Shown: positions 1 through 5,620, counted from the stretch's first letter. The stretch is 5,959 nucleotides of DNA from Actinomycetota bacterium (GCA_009700815.1 WLLG01000158.1:1-5959), one strand, 5' to 3'. Translations and numbers: made by a program. Notes: generated from the sequence alone by a model not told the origin.

Positions 1-689
1 ACTCGCTTGACTGTTCGCACCGTCGGTGCGTCCAAGCTGAGCGTCGCTCCCGAGTCCAAACTCAACGTAAAGACTGTTCCAAGGGCGTCGACCTCATCTG
101 GATCAGCATTGAGTTGCGCGTTGCCATAGTGATCGATCCACAGCACCTCGGCCGTCAACACAGTCTCGGTGAGTTCAGAAATCGGAAGCGTTCCGGGGAT
201 GAGTCCGGCAGGCTCAATAAGGTCACCCAGTTCCTCAAGCGGCACACCGTTACAAAGGTGAGCAGCAACTGGCGCAAACACGTCTCGACCGTCAAACAGC
301 GAGCCTGCTCCCGCAAGGTGATACTCGGGGTTATTGAGCCAGACGGCACGGGTTGCTCCACCCACCATGGCTACGGCCGGAGCTAGAACCCCATTATCTG
401 GCCCGAGCAGGATCGACTGTCCATCGCCAACCTCAACTGCAATCGCACGACGAGTTGTCCCGACGCTTGGATCAACCACAGCAATAACTACGCCGGGGGC
501 TAGGTACTGAGCAGCACGGCCAAGAGCCAGCCCACCTGCGCGAACGTCATAGGGGGCAATCTCGTGGGTGATATCGATCACGCTCACGAGAGGGGCGATC
601 TGGCGAATCACGGAGTGAACCACACCGACGAACTCATCGGTGTGCCCATAATCCGAAAGAAACGAGATGGTGTCGTATCGCAAACTCAT
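1..689 (-). CDS. SAM hydroxide adenosyltransferase (DUF62/SAM hydrolase family), 3' end outside window
   Basis: This is the N-terminal 229 codons of a protein that runs off the left edge. The family (COG1912, related to fluorinase and the chlorinase SalL) uses activated water to split S-adenosylmethionine into adenosine and methionine in the cytoplasm. The protein opens with the family hallmark TISFLSDYG (residues 7-15). It continues with VIDITHEIAPYDV (37-49), VVDPSVGTTRR (71-81), LLGPDNGVL (94-102), a GRD-FAP stretch (134-140) and WIDHYGNAQLN (184-194), all in the expected order. D73 and R80 match the first two members of the family's Asp-Arg-His triad. At the third position, where FHGRD is usual, the sequence is FDGRD, with D133. 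The start is ATG 689; no earlier start codon follows a recognisable motif, and the hallmark lies six residues in. proC lies 68 nt upstream on the same strand. Identification is firm; activity is less certain because of D133. Confidence 0.92.
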   Translation of the reverse strand, partial: MSLRYDTISFLSDYGHTDEFVGVVHSVIRQIAPLVSVIDITHEIAPYDVRAGGLALGRAAQYLAPGVVIAVVDPSVGTTRRAIAVEVGDGQSILLGPDNGVLAPAVAMVGGATRAVWLNNPEYHLAGAGSLFDGRDVFAPVAAHLCNGVPLEELGDLIEPAGLIPGTLPISELTETVLTAEVLWIDHYGNAQLNADPDEVDALGTVFTLSLDSGATLSLDAPTVRTVKR

Positions 690-697
690 GCCCTGCC

Positions 698-703
698 AAC
701 GTA
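698..703 (-). promoter_or_regulatory. Possible -10 element of the DUF62 gene
   Basis: On the minus strand the hexamer TACGTT fits TAnnnT and ends 8 nt before ATG 689, which would give a leaderless or nearly leaderless mRNA. No good Shine-Dalgarno is seen before this ATG. No convincing -35 box is visible, and read-through from proC is equally possible. Confidence 0.3.
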
Positions 704-757
704 CCCCGACTCGCCCAAGAAACCCGATTTGTGGACTCAAGCACCCCCGTTCAGCGG

Positions 758-1546
758 TTAGCCCGCTAGCTCGCGAGACCGTTCAGTTGCCGCGGCTATC
801 GCATCAATCAGAGTCTCTTGAAGCTTGCCAGTTTGCAGCACACGAAGGGCCGCCTCGGTTGTCCCACCTGGGGAAGCAACGCGAGCCCGAAGCTCGGCTG
901 GGTCCCAATCTTGCTCGATCAGCAATCTGGCAGAACCCAGCAGGGTCTGTCGCACGAGCGCATCAGCCGTGGCCGGGTCCAAGCCTTGAAGAATGCCAGC
1001 CTGAATCATCGCTTCAGCAATCAAGAACACATAGGCCGGGCCAGAACCAGAAACAGCGGTGACAGCATCGAGTTGGGATTCAGGAACTCGAACCACCGTG
1101 CCAACTGCATCCAAGATCTGCTCGGCCCAAGCCATATCGGATTCTGTAGCAGCGGACCCACCACTCATGGCCGCGGCCCCCTCACCAACTAAAGCCGGTG
1201 TGTTCGGCATTGCTCGAATCACTGCCACCTCGGGCCCAATCGCAGATTCCAGCGTTGCCAAATTGATTCCAGCAGCAATGGATAAGACTCGCTCTACTCC
1301 AAGATTACGCAACGCAGTCAACGCTTCGACCACGTGATTGGGCTTGGTGGCCACGATGACTTGCGGTGCTCCGACGGGTTGCTCCAGAACCGCTACACCC
1401 GGGAAGATCAGCGCGAGTTCGCTACGACGCCCCTCTGAAACCTCGACAACTGAGACTTGCTCCGCTCGCAGCAAACCATGACTGAGCAATCCGTGCAGCA
1501 GTGCAGTGCCCATTGATCCGCCGCCGATAAGTTCAAGTTCTTCCAT
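758..1546 (-). CDS. proC: Pyrroline-5-carboxylate reductase
   Basis: This cytoplasmic enzyme reduces 1-pyrroline-5-carboxylate to L-proline with NAD(P)H, the last step of proline synthesis. The 262-residue length is normal for the family. The N-terminal Rossmann fold begins with LIGGGSMG (6-13). It is followed by VATKPN (65-70), RAMPNTPALVGEGA (111-124), the family signature AVSGSGPAYVF (164-174) and ASPGGTTEAAL (224-234) in the helical dimerisation domain. The frame stays open 15 codons further upstream to an ATG at 1591. I chose ATG 1546 because it places the glycine loop at residues 8-13 as in other ProC proteins, and because a -10-like hexamer sits exactly 7 nt ahead of it. The gene is separated from the YbjN-like gene upstream by two hairpins, so it probably starts its own transcription unit, perhaps including the DUF62 gene. 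Confidence 0.96.
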   Translation of the reverse strand: MEELELIGGGSMGTALLHGLLSHGLLRAEQVSVVEVSEGRRSELALIFPGVAVLEQPVGAPQVIVATKPNHVVEALTALRNLGVERVLSIAAGINLATLESAIGPEVAVIRAMPNTPALVGEGAAAMSGGSAATESDMAWAEQILDAVGTVVRVPESQLDAVTAVSGSGPAYVFLIAEAMIQAGILQGLDPATADALVRQTLLGSARLLIEQDWDPAELRARVASPGGTTEAALRVLQTGKLQETLIDAIAAATERSRELAG

Positions 1547-1553
1547 GGCGACA

Positions 1554-1559
1554 AGCCTA
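1554..1559 (-). promoter_or_regulatory. Putative -10 element of proC, leaderless geometry
   Basis: The minus strand reads TAGGCT, then 7 nt, then ATG 1546. A transcription start about 7 nt after a -10 box would fall on the A of the start codon. There is no Shine-Dalgarno in the 20 nt before this ATG. No clear -35 box is seen, as is common for actinobacterial promoters. Confidence 0.45.
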
Positions 1560-1591
1560 GTAAGCAGGGCGAGGTCCAGGCGCTTCCCCAA

Positions 1592-1612
1592 ACCCCTGAA
1601 CCTCGCAGGGGT
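1592..1612 (-). terminator. Hairpin between the YbjN-like gene and proC, possible terminator
   Basis: ACCCCTG at 1592-1598 pairs perfectly with CAGGGGT at 1606-1612: a 7-bp stem with a 7-nt loop. On the minus strand it is followed by only three T residues (counting the last stem base) before TGGGG, so it is not a canonical intrinsic terminator. It could work as a terminator lacking a U-tract, or as an RNA-processing or regulatory structure ahead of proC. Confidence 0.35.
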
Positions 1613-1641
1613 GAACTTAGGCTGATCTTGCTGCGCTGTCA

Positions 1642-1659
1642 GCGGGGAACGCTCCCCGC
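1642..1659 (-). terminator. GC-rich hairpin directly after the YbjN-like stop codon, possible terminator
   Basis: GCGGGGA (1642-1648) pairs with TCCCCGC (1653-1659) across a 4-nt loop, giving a perfect 7-bp stem. It begins on the base right after the TAG stop at 1662-1660 of the YbjN-like gene. No T-run follows on the minus strand. Its position at the end of the mshA/YbjN-like pair fits a U-less terminator or an mRNA 3'-end stabiliser. Confidence 0.45.
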
Positions 1660-2136
1660 CTAGCCCTCGAAGCGTGAAGCAAACCCCAGCCGCATAGCGG
1701 GCCGGAAACTCTGTTCTACGTAGGAGTAAACAGACCCGAATAGGCGATCAAGTTCGGCCTCAGTCACCCACTGCACGGGAATCTGCCCCACAAGGAACAC
1801 CGCATCCTCGGACCCAATCGCAAAGGTCAGTCCGTGAAATCGAAGATTTCGACGCAGCAGGTACTCATAGGTTTGCGCCAAGTTCTCTTCGGGACTTGGC
1901 ATCAAATAGGTCTCGACATGCAAGGTTCGCTGTCGCAAGTGAAACCAAACCGAAAACATCGCCTTCTCTTCGGCCGAGACTCGGATCATCCACCGGCGCT
2001 CACCCGAATCGGTGTCCCGCTCGACTGATTCCACACAAGGATTTTGGTCGACCTGCTCGGCTAACCACTGCTCAATACACGCGTCGATCTGCTGCAACTC
2101 GGCAGCAGTTGCGGGCGGGAGAGCGTCAGCAATCAT
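1660..2136 (-). CDS. YbjN-domain protein encoded next to mshA
   Basis: A 158-residue cytoplasmic protein of the YbjN family, whose fold resembles type III secretion chaperones; its molecular role is not settled. It fits by size, by the alternating strand and helix pattern (for example RRWMIRVSAEEK near 47-58 and LHVETYLMPSPEENL near 72-86), and by position: Mycobacterium also has a YbjN-like gene (Rv0487) directly after mshA. No signal peptide or membrane segment is seen. The frame is open to an ATG at 2208, deep inside mshA. I chose ATG 2136 because it overlaps the mshA stop as ATGA and has GGTGGA 6 nt before it; ATG 2142 would have that site only 1 nt away. The 4-nt overlap implies translational coupling to mshA. 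The family assignment is good; I do not assign a function. Confidence 0.82.
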   Translation of the reverse strand: MIADALPPATAAELQQIDACIEQWLAEQVDQNPCVESVERDTDSGERRWMIRVSAEEKAMFSVWFHLRQRTLHVETYLMPSPEENLAQTYEYLLRRNLRFHGLTFAIGSEDAVFLVGQIPVQWVTEAELDRLFGSVYSYVEQSFRPAMRLGFASRFEG

Positions 2137-3341
2137 CGACATTCCACCAGTTGACGCGCCCGCAGATCGCCGTAGAGGCGGCGCAACCTGCCTGCGGTAG
2201 TTGCCCATGCGTAGCGATCAGACTCAAGGGCCCCTGCGCGACCCATAGCGGCGGCTCGGTCGGGGTGAGCGAGAAGTTCGTCAATTCGCTGTGCAAACAA
2301 GCTCGGATCTCGGGAATCGATCAAGAATCCGGTGAGGTCATCTTGGACCAAGCTACGAAGGCCACCGACTGCCGCTGCCACAACCGGGGTTGCACAGGCA
2401 GCCGCCTCGAGGGCTACAAGCCCAAATGACTCCGAGCGACTTGGAACAACCACCACATCTGCAGCCCGGTAAAAAGTGGAGAGCGCATGATGAGGTTGCG
2501 GCTCAACCCAATGGACACGCTCAGCCACACCTAAGGAATCGATGAGCGCCAGCACGCTAGCGAGTTCTTCTTGGCCTTCTGCGCCGCTGGGGCCGCCCAC
2601 CACGATCAGTCGGGCTTGTTTGTTTTGCAGCTGAGCCAGAGCAGCAACTGCAATTTTCAAACCCTTCAATGGCTGAATACGCCCAACAAATAGCAGCGTG
2701 GGACGGTCATCAATGCCGAGTGCGGTCTGAGCTCCAAGACGCTCTCCTGGAGAGAAAAACGCGTGGTCGACACCGGGTGCGACTAGCTCAATACGCTCCG
2801 GAATAGCACCGTAGAACTGGATCAGTTGCTCGGCTTCTACTGGGTTGGATGCACAGATTGCATCACAGCAACCAATCACCTGAGCCTCGGCTTGGACACG
2901 CTCAAGTGACTCGTGGTCTCCGGCCTCGGCCTTGACTCTGGCCAGCGTGTGAAAGGTGGCCACGAGAGGCAAGTTCAGATCGTGCTTGAGTCGGTGAGCA
3001 GCTACTGCTGACAGCCAATAGTTGGCATGCAACACATCGACGGGACGCTCTGCCAAGTCGGCTGCAATGCCATCGGCAAATTCCTCAACCCGAGAGAGAA
3101 GCTCTTCCTTTGGAAGCTGCGAGGGTCCGGCAGTTACGTGCACGACCTCAAAGCCCGGCTCAACCGAGACCCGGTCTGGCAGATCATCAGCCCACTTGCG
3201 CACATACACTCGAACATCAACCCCAGCCTGAGCCAGCGAGGCACTGAGTTCGCGCACATAGACATTCATGCCACCGGAGTCACCTACGCCAGGCTGTTCA
3301 AGCGGTGAAGTGTGCATGGAGATGATGGCCACGGAACTCAC
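2133..3341 (-). CDS. mshA: D-inositol-3-phosphate glycosyltransferase (mycothiol synthesis)
   Basis: MshA transfers N-acetylglucosamine from UDP-GlcNAc to 1L-myo-inositol 1-phosphate, the first committed step of mycothiol synthesis, in the cytoplasm. It is a GT-B fold, GT4-family enzyme. The N-terminal domain shows MHTSPLEQPG (9-18) and GDSGGMNVYVREL (20-32), K78, ANYWLS (106-111) and TFHTLA (129-134), which contribute the inositol-phosphate site. The C-terminal domain shows FVGRIQPLKG (218-227) with R221 and K226 for the nucleotide-sugar phosphates, and SESFGLVALE (303-312) with the E(x7)E pair E304/E312. The 402 residues lack the long N- and C-terminal extensions of the M. tuberculosis protein. 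The start is GTG 3341; the next ATG (codon 9) would remove the first beta strand. The stop overlaps the YbjN-like start. The XRE regulator gene ends 62 nt upstream, so the two may share a transcript. Confidence 0.96.
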   Translation of the reverse strand: MSSVAIISMHTSPLEQPGVGDSGGMNVYVRELSASLAQAGVDVRVYVRKWADDLPDRVSVEPGFEVVHVTAGPSQLPKEELLSRVEEFADGIAADLAERPVDVLHANYWLSAVAAHRLKHDLNLPLVATFHTLARVKAEAGDHESLERVQAEAQVIGCCDAICASNPVEAEQLIQFYGAIPERIELVAPGVDHAFFSPGERLGAQTALGIDDRPTLLFVGRIQPLKGLKIAVAALAQLQNKQARLIVVGGPSGAEGQEELASVLALIDSLGVAERVHWVEPQPHHALSTFYRAADVVVVPSRSESFGLVALEAAACATPVVAAAVGGLRSLVQDDLTGFLIDSRDPSLFAQRIDELLAHPDRAAAMGRAGALESDRYAWATTAGRLRRLYGDLRARQLVECR

Positions 3342-3347
3342 GAGAGT

Positions 3348-3362
3348 CTCAACCCCGTTGAG
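3348..3362. repeat. Short inverted repeat just upstream of mshA
   Basis: CTCAAC and GTTGAG form a perfect 6-bp inverted repeat with a 3-nt centre, located 6 nt before the GTG start of mshA. It could be an operator half-site pair, or a small RNA hairpin covering the weak ribosome-binding region. A 3-nt loop and 6-bp stem could also occur by chance. Confidence 0.3.
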
Positions 3363-3403
3363 GCAAATTGATTCCCGCAGGGCCCGAAAGCCTGAGCCTC
3401 CAC

Positions 3404-3799
3404 TTAGACCTCGGCAGCCGATGTAGCACTAAGGAGGTCTCTTGCAGCGGCTTCGCTCTCTCGCAGGAACGACTCGTAGATACGCACGAGCGCCTTCTTC
3501 TGCTCCTCTGTAATGCAAGGGTCACGACGAATTTCAGCAACCACGTTCACGTGACCGTCAGGTTCATCAAGGATTCCGGCACGCACATAGAGGGTCTCGG
3601 ATGAGATCTCGAGGGCACGAGCAATCTGCTGCAGTATCTCGGCCGAGGGCCTTCGCAAACCTCGTTCAATCTGCGACAAGTAGGGATTCGACACACCGGC
3701 CATCTCAGAGAGTTTGCGCAGGGAAAGCTGCCCAATGTTGCGCTGTTCGCGAATGAACTCGCCTAGGTCTGACCAGCGGCGATCCAGATCTTCTTTCAT
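3404..3799 (-). CDS. XRE-family helix-turn-helix regulator, Rv0474-like
   Basis: A 131-residue DNA-binding regulator. Residues 12-72 form a Cro/CI-type domain: GEFIREQRNIGQLSLRKL (13-30), then the helix-turn-helix with AGVSNPYLSQIERGLRRPS (34-52), and LQQIARALEISSETLY (56-71). A short C-terminal helical tail (97-123) may mediate dimerisation. The layout closely resembles M. tuberculosis Rv0474, reported as a copper-responsive repressor, from memory of the literature. I see no Cys-rich metal site here; C95 is the only cysteine, so copper sensing should not be assumed. The start is ATG 3799, preceded by a TAAGAT hexamer at leaderless distance and by an inverted repeat that could be an autoregulatory operator. 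mshA lies 62 nt downstream and the RsiG-like gene ends 67 nt upstream. The target genes are unknown. Confidence 0.9.
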   Translation of the reverse strand: MKEDLDRRWSDLGEFIREQRNIGQLSLRKLSEMAGVSNPYLSQIERGLRRPSAEILQQIARALEISSETLYVRAGILDEPDGHVNVVAEIRRDPCITEEQKKALVRIYESFLRESEAAARDLLSATSAAEV

Positions 3800-3806
3800 T
3801 CCACGG

Positions 3807-3812
3807 ATCTTA
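3807..3812 (-). promoter_or_regulatory. Putative -10 element of the XRE regulator gene
   Basis: The minus strand reads TAAGAT, a near-consensus TAnaaT box, ending 7 nt before ATG 3799. This is the best -10 match among the genes here and again has leaderless geometry. A GTGGA directly against the ATG is too close to act as a normal ribosome-binding site. The -35 region (TCGAAG or CGAAGT) is weak. Confidence 0.5.
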
Positions 3813-3813
3813 C

Positions 3814-3826
3814 CGCGACTCTCGCG
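3814..3826. promoter_or_regulatory. Inverted repeat in the XRE promoter, candidate operator
   Basis: CGCGA and TCGCG form a perfect 5-bp inverted repeat around a 3-nt centre. It lies 1 nt upstream of the TAAGAT -10 box, inside the spacer. A dimeric XRE protein bound here would block RNA polymerase, so autoregulation is plausible. This is inferred from position and symmetry only. Confidence 0.35.
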
Positions 3827-3866
3827 AACACTTCGATTGCAAGAGTAAGCGGCAGCAGGGTGTGGC

Positions 3867-4388
3867 TTAGCGGAGCAGATCGTCTACGGATGCACCGCTT
3901 TGATAACGCCCAATCAATTCATCTTGGACGCGATCAATCCGATCGTGCATCTCGTGGCGCAACTTCGACACAGATTTCTCGAGTTCACTAATTCCGAGTG
4001 CTGCTTGCGTCAGCCGCTCTGCGGGAAGCGCCGTCAACTGACCCAGTTCAGATGGAGTGAGGATCTCATCTAGCTCGAGGACAATCTCGTCTGCCCACTC
4101 CGGCGGTTCAACATCTCGGACGGGCCGCGGCAACCCGGGACCGCGAGAATGCGCTGCAAGCGCATCAGGAAGCCGCTCAAGCACGTCGTTATCCATCACT
4201 CCTTGAGTACGACGATCAAGTTCAACTGTCACTGTGTCGAGTCGGCCCTGAACAATTCGCCTGGCGTAAGAGAGTCCGTTTTCTAGGTTTTGATAGTGAT
4301 CGCGAATTTCACGGAGTTCGGGCAGGGAGCATCCATCTAGGTTCTCTGGCTCAGAGATCGTGATGAGTTTGTTCAGATCGAATCGCAA
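3867..4388 (-). CDS. rsiG: RsiG-like cyclic-di-GMP-binding anti-sigma factor
   Basis: In Streptomyces, RsiG holds the sporulation sigma factor WhiG inactive when bound to cyclic-di-GMP through the motif E(x3)S(x2)R(x3)Q(x3)D, present once on each arm of an antiparallel coiled coil. This 173-residue protein has the motif perfectly in its first helix: E36, S40, R43, Q47, D51. A second copy lies in the C-terminal helix as E137, S141, R144, H148, D152, with only Gln replaced by His. The two charged helices (about 22-60 and 113-162) are joined by a Pro-rich linker (83-96). There is no signal peptide or membrane segment, so it should be cytoplasmic. The start is TTG 4388, the only usable start codon in this open stretch, with AAGG 7 nt before it. 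Streptomyces homologues have been annotated as aerial mycelium formation protein (AmfC). No sigma gene is visible in the window. Confidence 0.83.
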   Translation of the reverse strand: MRFDLNKLITISEPENLDGCSLPELREIRDHYQNLENGLSYARRIVQGRLDTVTVELDRRTQGVMDNDVLERLPDALAAHSRGPGLPRPVRDVEPPEWADEIVLELDEILTPSELGQLTALPAERLTQAALGISELEKSVSKLRHEMHDRIDRVQDELIGRYQSGASVDDLLR

Positions 4389-4460
4389 GTGGCGGCCTTG
4401 TCTGTAGTTCGAATGAATGGTGGGGAGCGCAATTGTGGGCTGAGAATGACCTCACGCCTT

Positions 4461-4494
4461 CGTAACACTAGGGCCTCGGTAACACTAGGGCCTC
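4461..4494. repeat. Tandem 17-bp direct repeat upstream of rsiG
   Basis: Two adjacent 17-bp units differ only at their first base; GTAACACTAGGGCCTC is identical at 4462-4477 and 4479-4494. They occupy the non-coding stretch between the CdsA-like stop (4513) and the RsiG-like start (4388). On the minus strand each copy contains TAGTGT (4465-4470 and 4482-4487), a TAnnnT hexamer. The pair could be a duplicated operator, two overlapping promoters, or a recent slippage duplication. Confidence 0.7.
4465..4470 (-). promoter_or_regulatory. Possible -10 element for rsiG within the repeat
   Basis: On the minus strand the rsiG-proximal repeat copy reads TAGTGT. A start about 7 nt later, near 4458, would give a leader of roughly 70 nt ending in AAGG and the TTG start. 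The hexamer is duplicated 17 nt upstream. Evidence is limited to the match and its position. Confidence 0.25.
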
Positions 4495-4512
4495 TAGGAT
4501 TTGCAGAACGGA

Positions 4513-5514
4513 TCAACCCGGCAAGAGCCAGACGCACCCCAAGAACACAGGCGCTGCCAACAGGTATGCATCGATTCTGCGAAGGGCCGGGGCACGGGAG
4601 TCCGCAGCGGGTAAGAAGGAGGACCCCAACCACTGACCCAGTGGGCAGGCGAGGCAGATTGCTACTCCCGCGATCCATGCAGAAGCATTGCTAAACGGTG
4701 GAGGGTGAAAAGTCGCGATGGTAAAGGTCACTCCCAACACGCCAAGCATTCCTGCGACTGGACCCTCCCAACGACTGCTCGCATCTGCGCCAAGCAAGAA
4801 GGATCCTGCGTCATACAAGCTGACGGCGAGTACCAGAAACAGCCCCGCCCATAAGCCCGCACGAACGGCAAGAACTACCGAAATCGCCGCCAACGCGGGC
4901 AGCACAATGCCGATCACGGTTGGCGCAGCAGTTGAAGGCTGCAGACCAAACACCAGATGCGCCAGGATTGCCAGAAGCGGGAGAACTATGAGCGCAGCCC
5001 CAGCTAGGCCTGTGCTGTAAGCCGCCGCAATCGGCATCAGAGCTGCACCCGCGGCAGCAACCAAGCGAAACAATCCGCCGGAACTCAAACGATGCCGTGC
5101 ATCCTGTGGATCCTCAGGAACCGCATGTTCTGCTTGGTCACGCTGCCAAGCTGCAACAATCTGATACCCGGCTGCAGCTGAAACGACTGCCCAAACAGCA
5201 GCGGTCCACACACGACCGCTCGTCGCGGCGGCAAGCACGAGGAAGAACCAAAAAACCCCAAGGCGAATTCGCGGGCCACGGGTCTCGGGGGTAACCAGTA
5301 ACAGCGCCAGTCGGTCGGCCAAGCGTGGTCCGGCCTCGGCTTGATCTTGCGTTGGTTCCGCCGCATCCACTTCAGGTGCTGGCAGAGTCTCCTCACTTGC
5401 CCGTTGAGCCGCCCTCTTGGGGCGAACCACGGGGGCGATAACCACGAGTTGGTTCTCTTTGGTGGATGGTTCAGTGGTCACCACAGGAACCCCCACTTGG
5501 GTGGGCGGGTTCAT
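4513..5514 (-). CDS. Polytopic membrane protein, degenerate phosphatidate cytidylyltransferase (CdsA)-like
   Basis: A 333-residue protein with a Pro/Ala/Glu-rich, probably disordered cytoplasmic N-terminus (1-80) and about eight hydrophobic segments (about 84-125, 147-190, 197-240, 252-270, 278-297, 316-332). The C-terminal third resembles CdsA, which makes CDP-diacylglycerol from CTP and phosphatidate: SLYDAGSFLLG (232-242) for YDTGAY-G, RWEGPVAGMLG (248-258) for TWEG--GG, PLGQWLGSS (291-299) for GDL-ES, and LRRIDAYLLAAPVF (311-324) for the DR-DS-L--AP-F end. The GDL aspartate is Q294, the segment with KD and PGHGG is missing (about ten residues shorter), and the first D of DR-D is R312, so catalysis is doubtful. 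I chose ATG 5514, with GGAG 8 nt before it; a TTG at 5544 would add ten residues. A true CdsA elsewhere in the genome would be expected. Confidence 0.6.
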   Translation of the reverse strand: MNPPTQVGVPVVTTEPSTKENQLVVIAPVVRPKRAAQRASEETLPAPEVDAAEPTQDQAEAGPRLADRLALLLVTPETRGPRIRLGVFWFFLVLAAATSGRVWTAAVWAVVSAAAGYQIVAAWQRDQAEHAVPEDPQDARHRLSSGGLFRLVAAAGAALMPIAAAYSTGLAGAALIVLPLLAILAHLVFGLQPSTAAPTVIGIVLPALAAISVVLAVRAGLWAGLFLVLAVSLYDAGSFLLGADASSRWEGPVAGMLGVLGVTFTIATFHPPPFSNASAWIAGVAICLACPLGQWLGSSFLPAADSRAPALRRIDAYLLAAPVFLGCVWLLPG

Positions 5515-5558
5515 CCTCGGGTCTCCAGCAGACGCGGGCAACAAAAAGTCACTATTGA

Positions 5559-5564
5559 ATTGTA
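5559..5564 (-). promoter_or_regulatory. Putative promoter of the CdsA-like gene
   Basis: The minus strand carries TACAAT, a near-perfect -10 box, with a TTGGGG candidate -35 at 5584-5589 (19-nt spacer, rather long). A start near 5552 would leave about 38 nt of leader before ATG 5514, containing the GGAG ribosome-binding site. It lies back to back with the phosphatase promoter. Confidence 0.45.
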
Positions 5565-5620
5565 GTCAGCAGGGGCTGAGATTCCCCAACGCGAAGGCAG
5601 AACAACTCCTGATCCACTGG

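Noticed and set aside
667..1062. Plus-strand open frames of 124-131 codons opposite proC
   Set aside because: The proC family motifs on the minus strand are decisive; these frames show no domain-like pattern.
1547..1591. A 15-residue longer N-terminus for ProC
   Set aside because: It would displace the Rossmann glycine loop from its usual place near the N-terminus, and it covers the putative promoter and part of the hairpin region.
2137..2208. Longer start (ATG 2208) for the YbjN-like protein
   Set aside because: It would overlap mshA by over 70 nt with an Arg-rich, non-family N-terminus; ATG 2136 has a well-spaced GGTGGA site.
1896..2429. A 177-codon plus-strand open frame opposite mshA and the YbjN-like gene
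   Set aside because: It is antisense to two well-supported genes, is Arg/Ser/Thr-rich without any motif, and has no start-site context; it is a shadow of their codon bias.
3379..3395. Possible terminator hairpin (CAGG...CCTG around GGGCCCG) after the XRE gene
   Set aside because: Only four continuous base pairs form before a mismatch or bulge, and there is no T-run, so it is not supportable.
4388..4512. Cyclic-di-GMP riboswitch upstream of the RsiG-like gene
   Set aside because: I looked because of the ligand link, but the 124-bp gap shows no GEMM-like aptamer pattern; the tandem repeat is the only structure seen.
4373..4678. Open frames of about 101 codons on both strands over the rsiG upstream region and the CdsA-like 3' end
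   Set aside because: Compositionally they resemble out-of-frame translation and contain the tandem repeat; they overlap the CdsA-like gene, which has coherent membrane segments.
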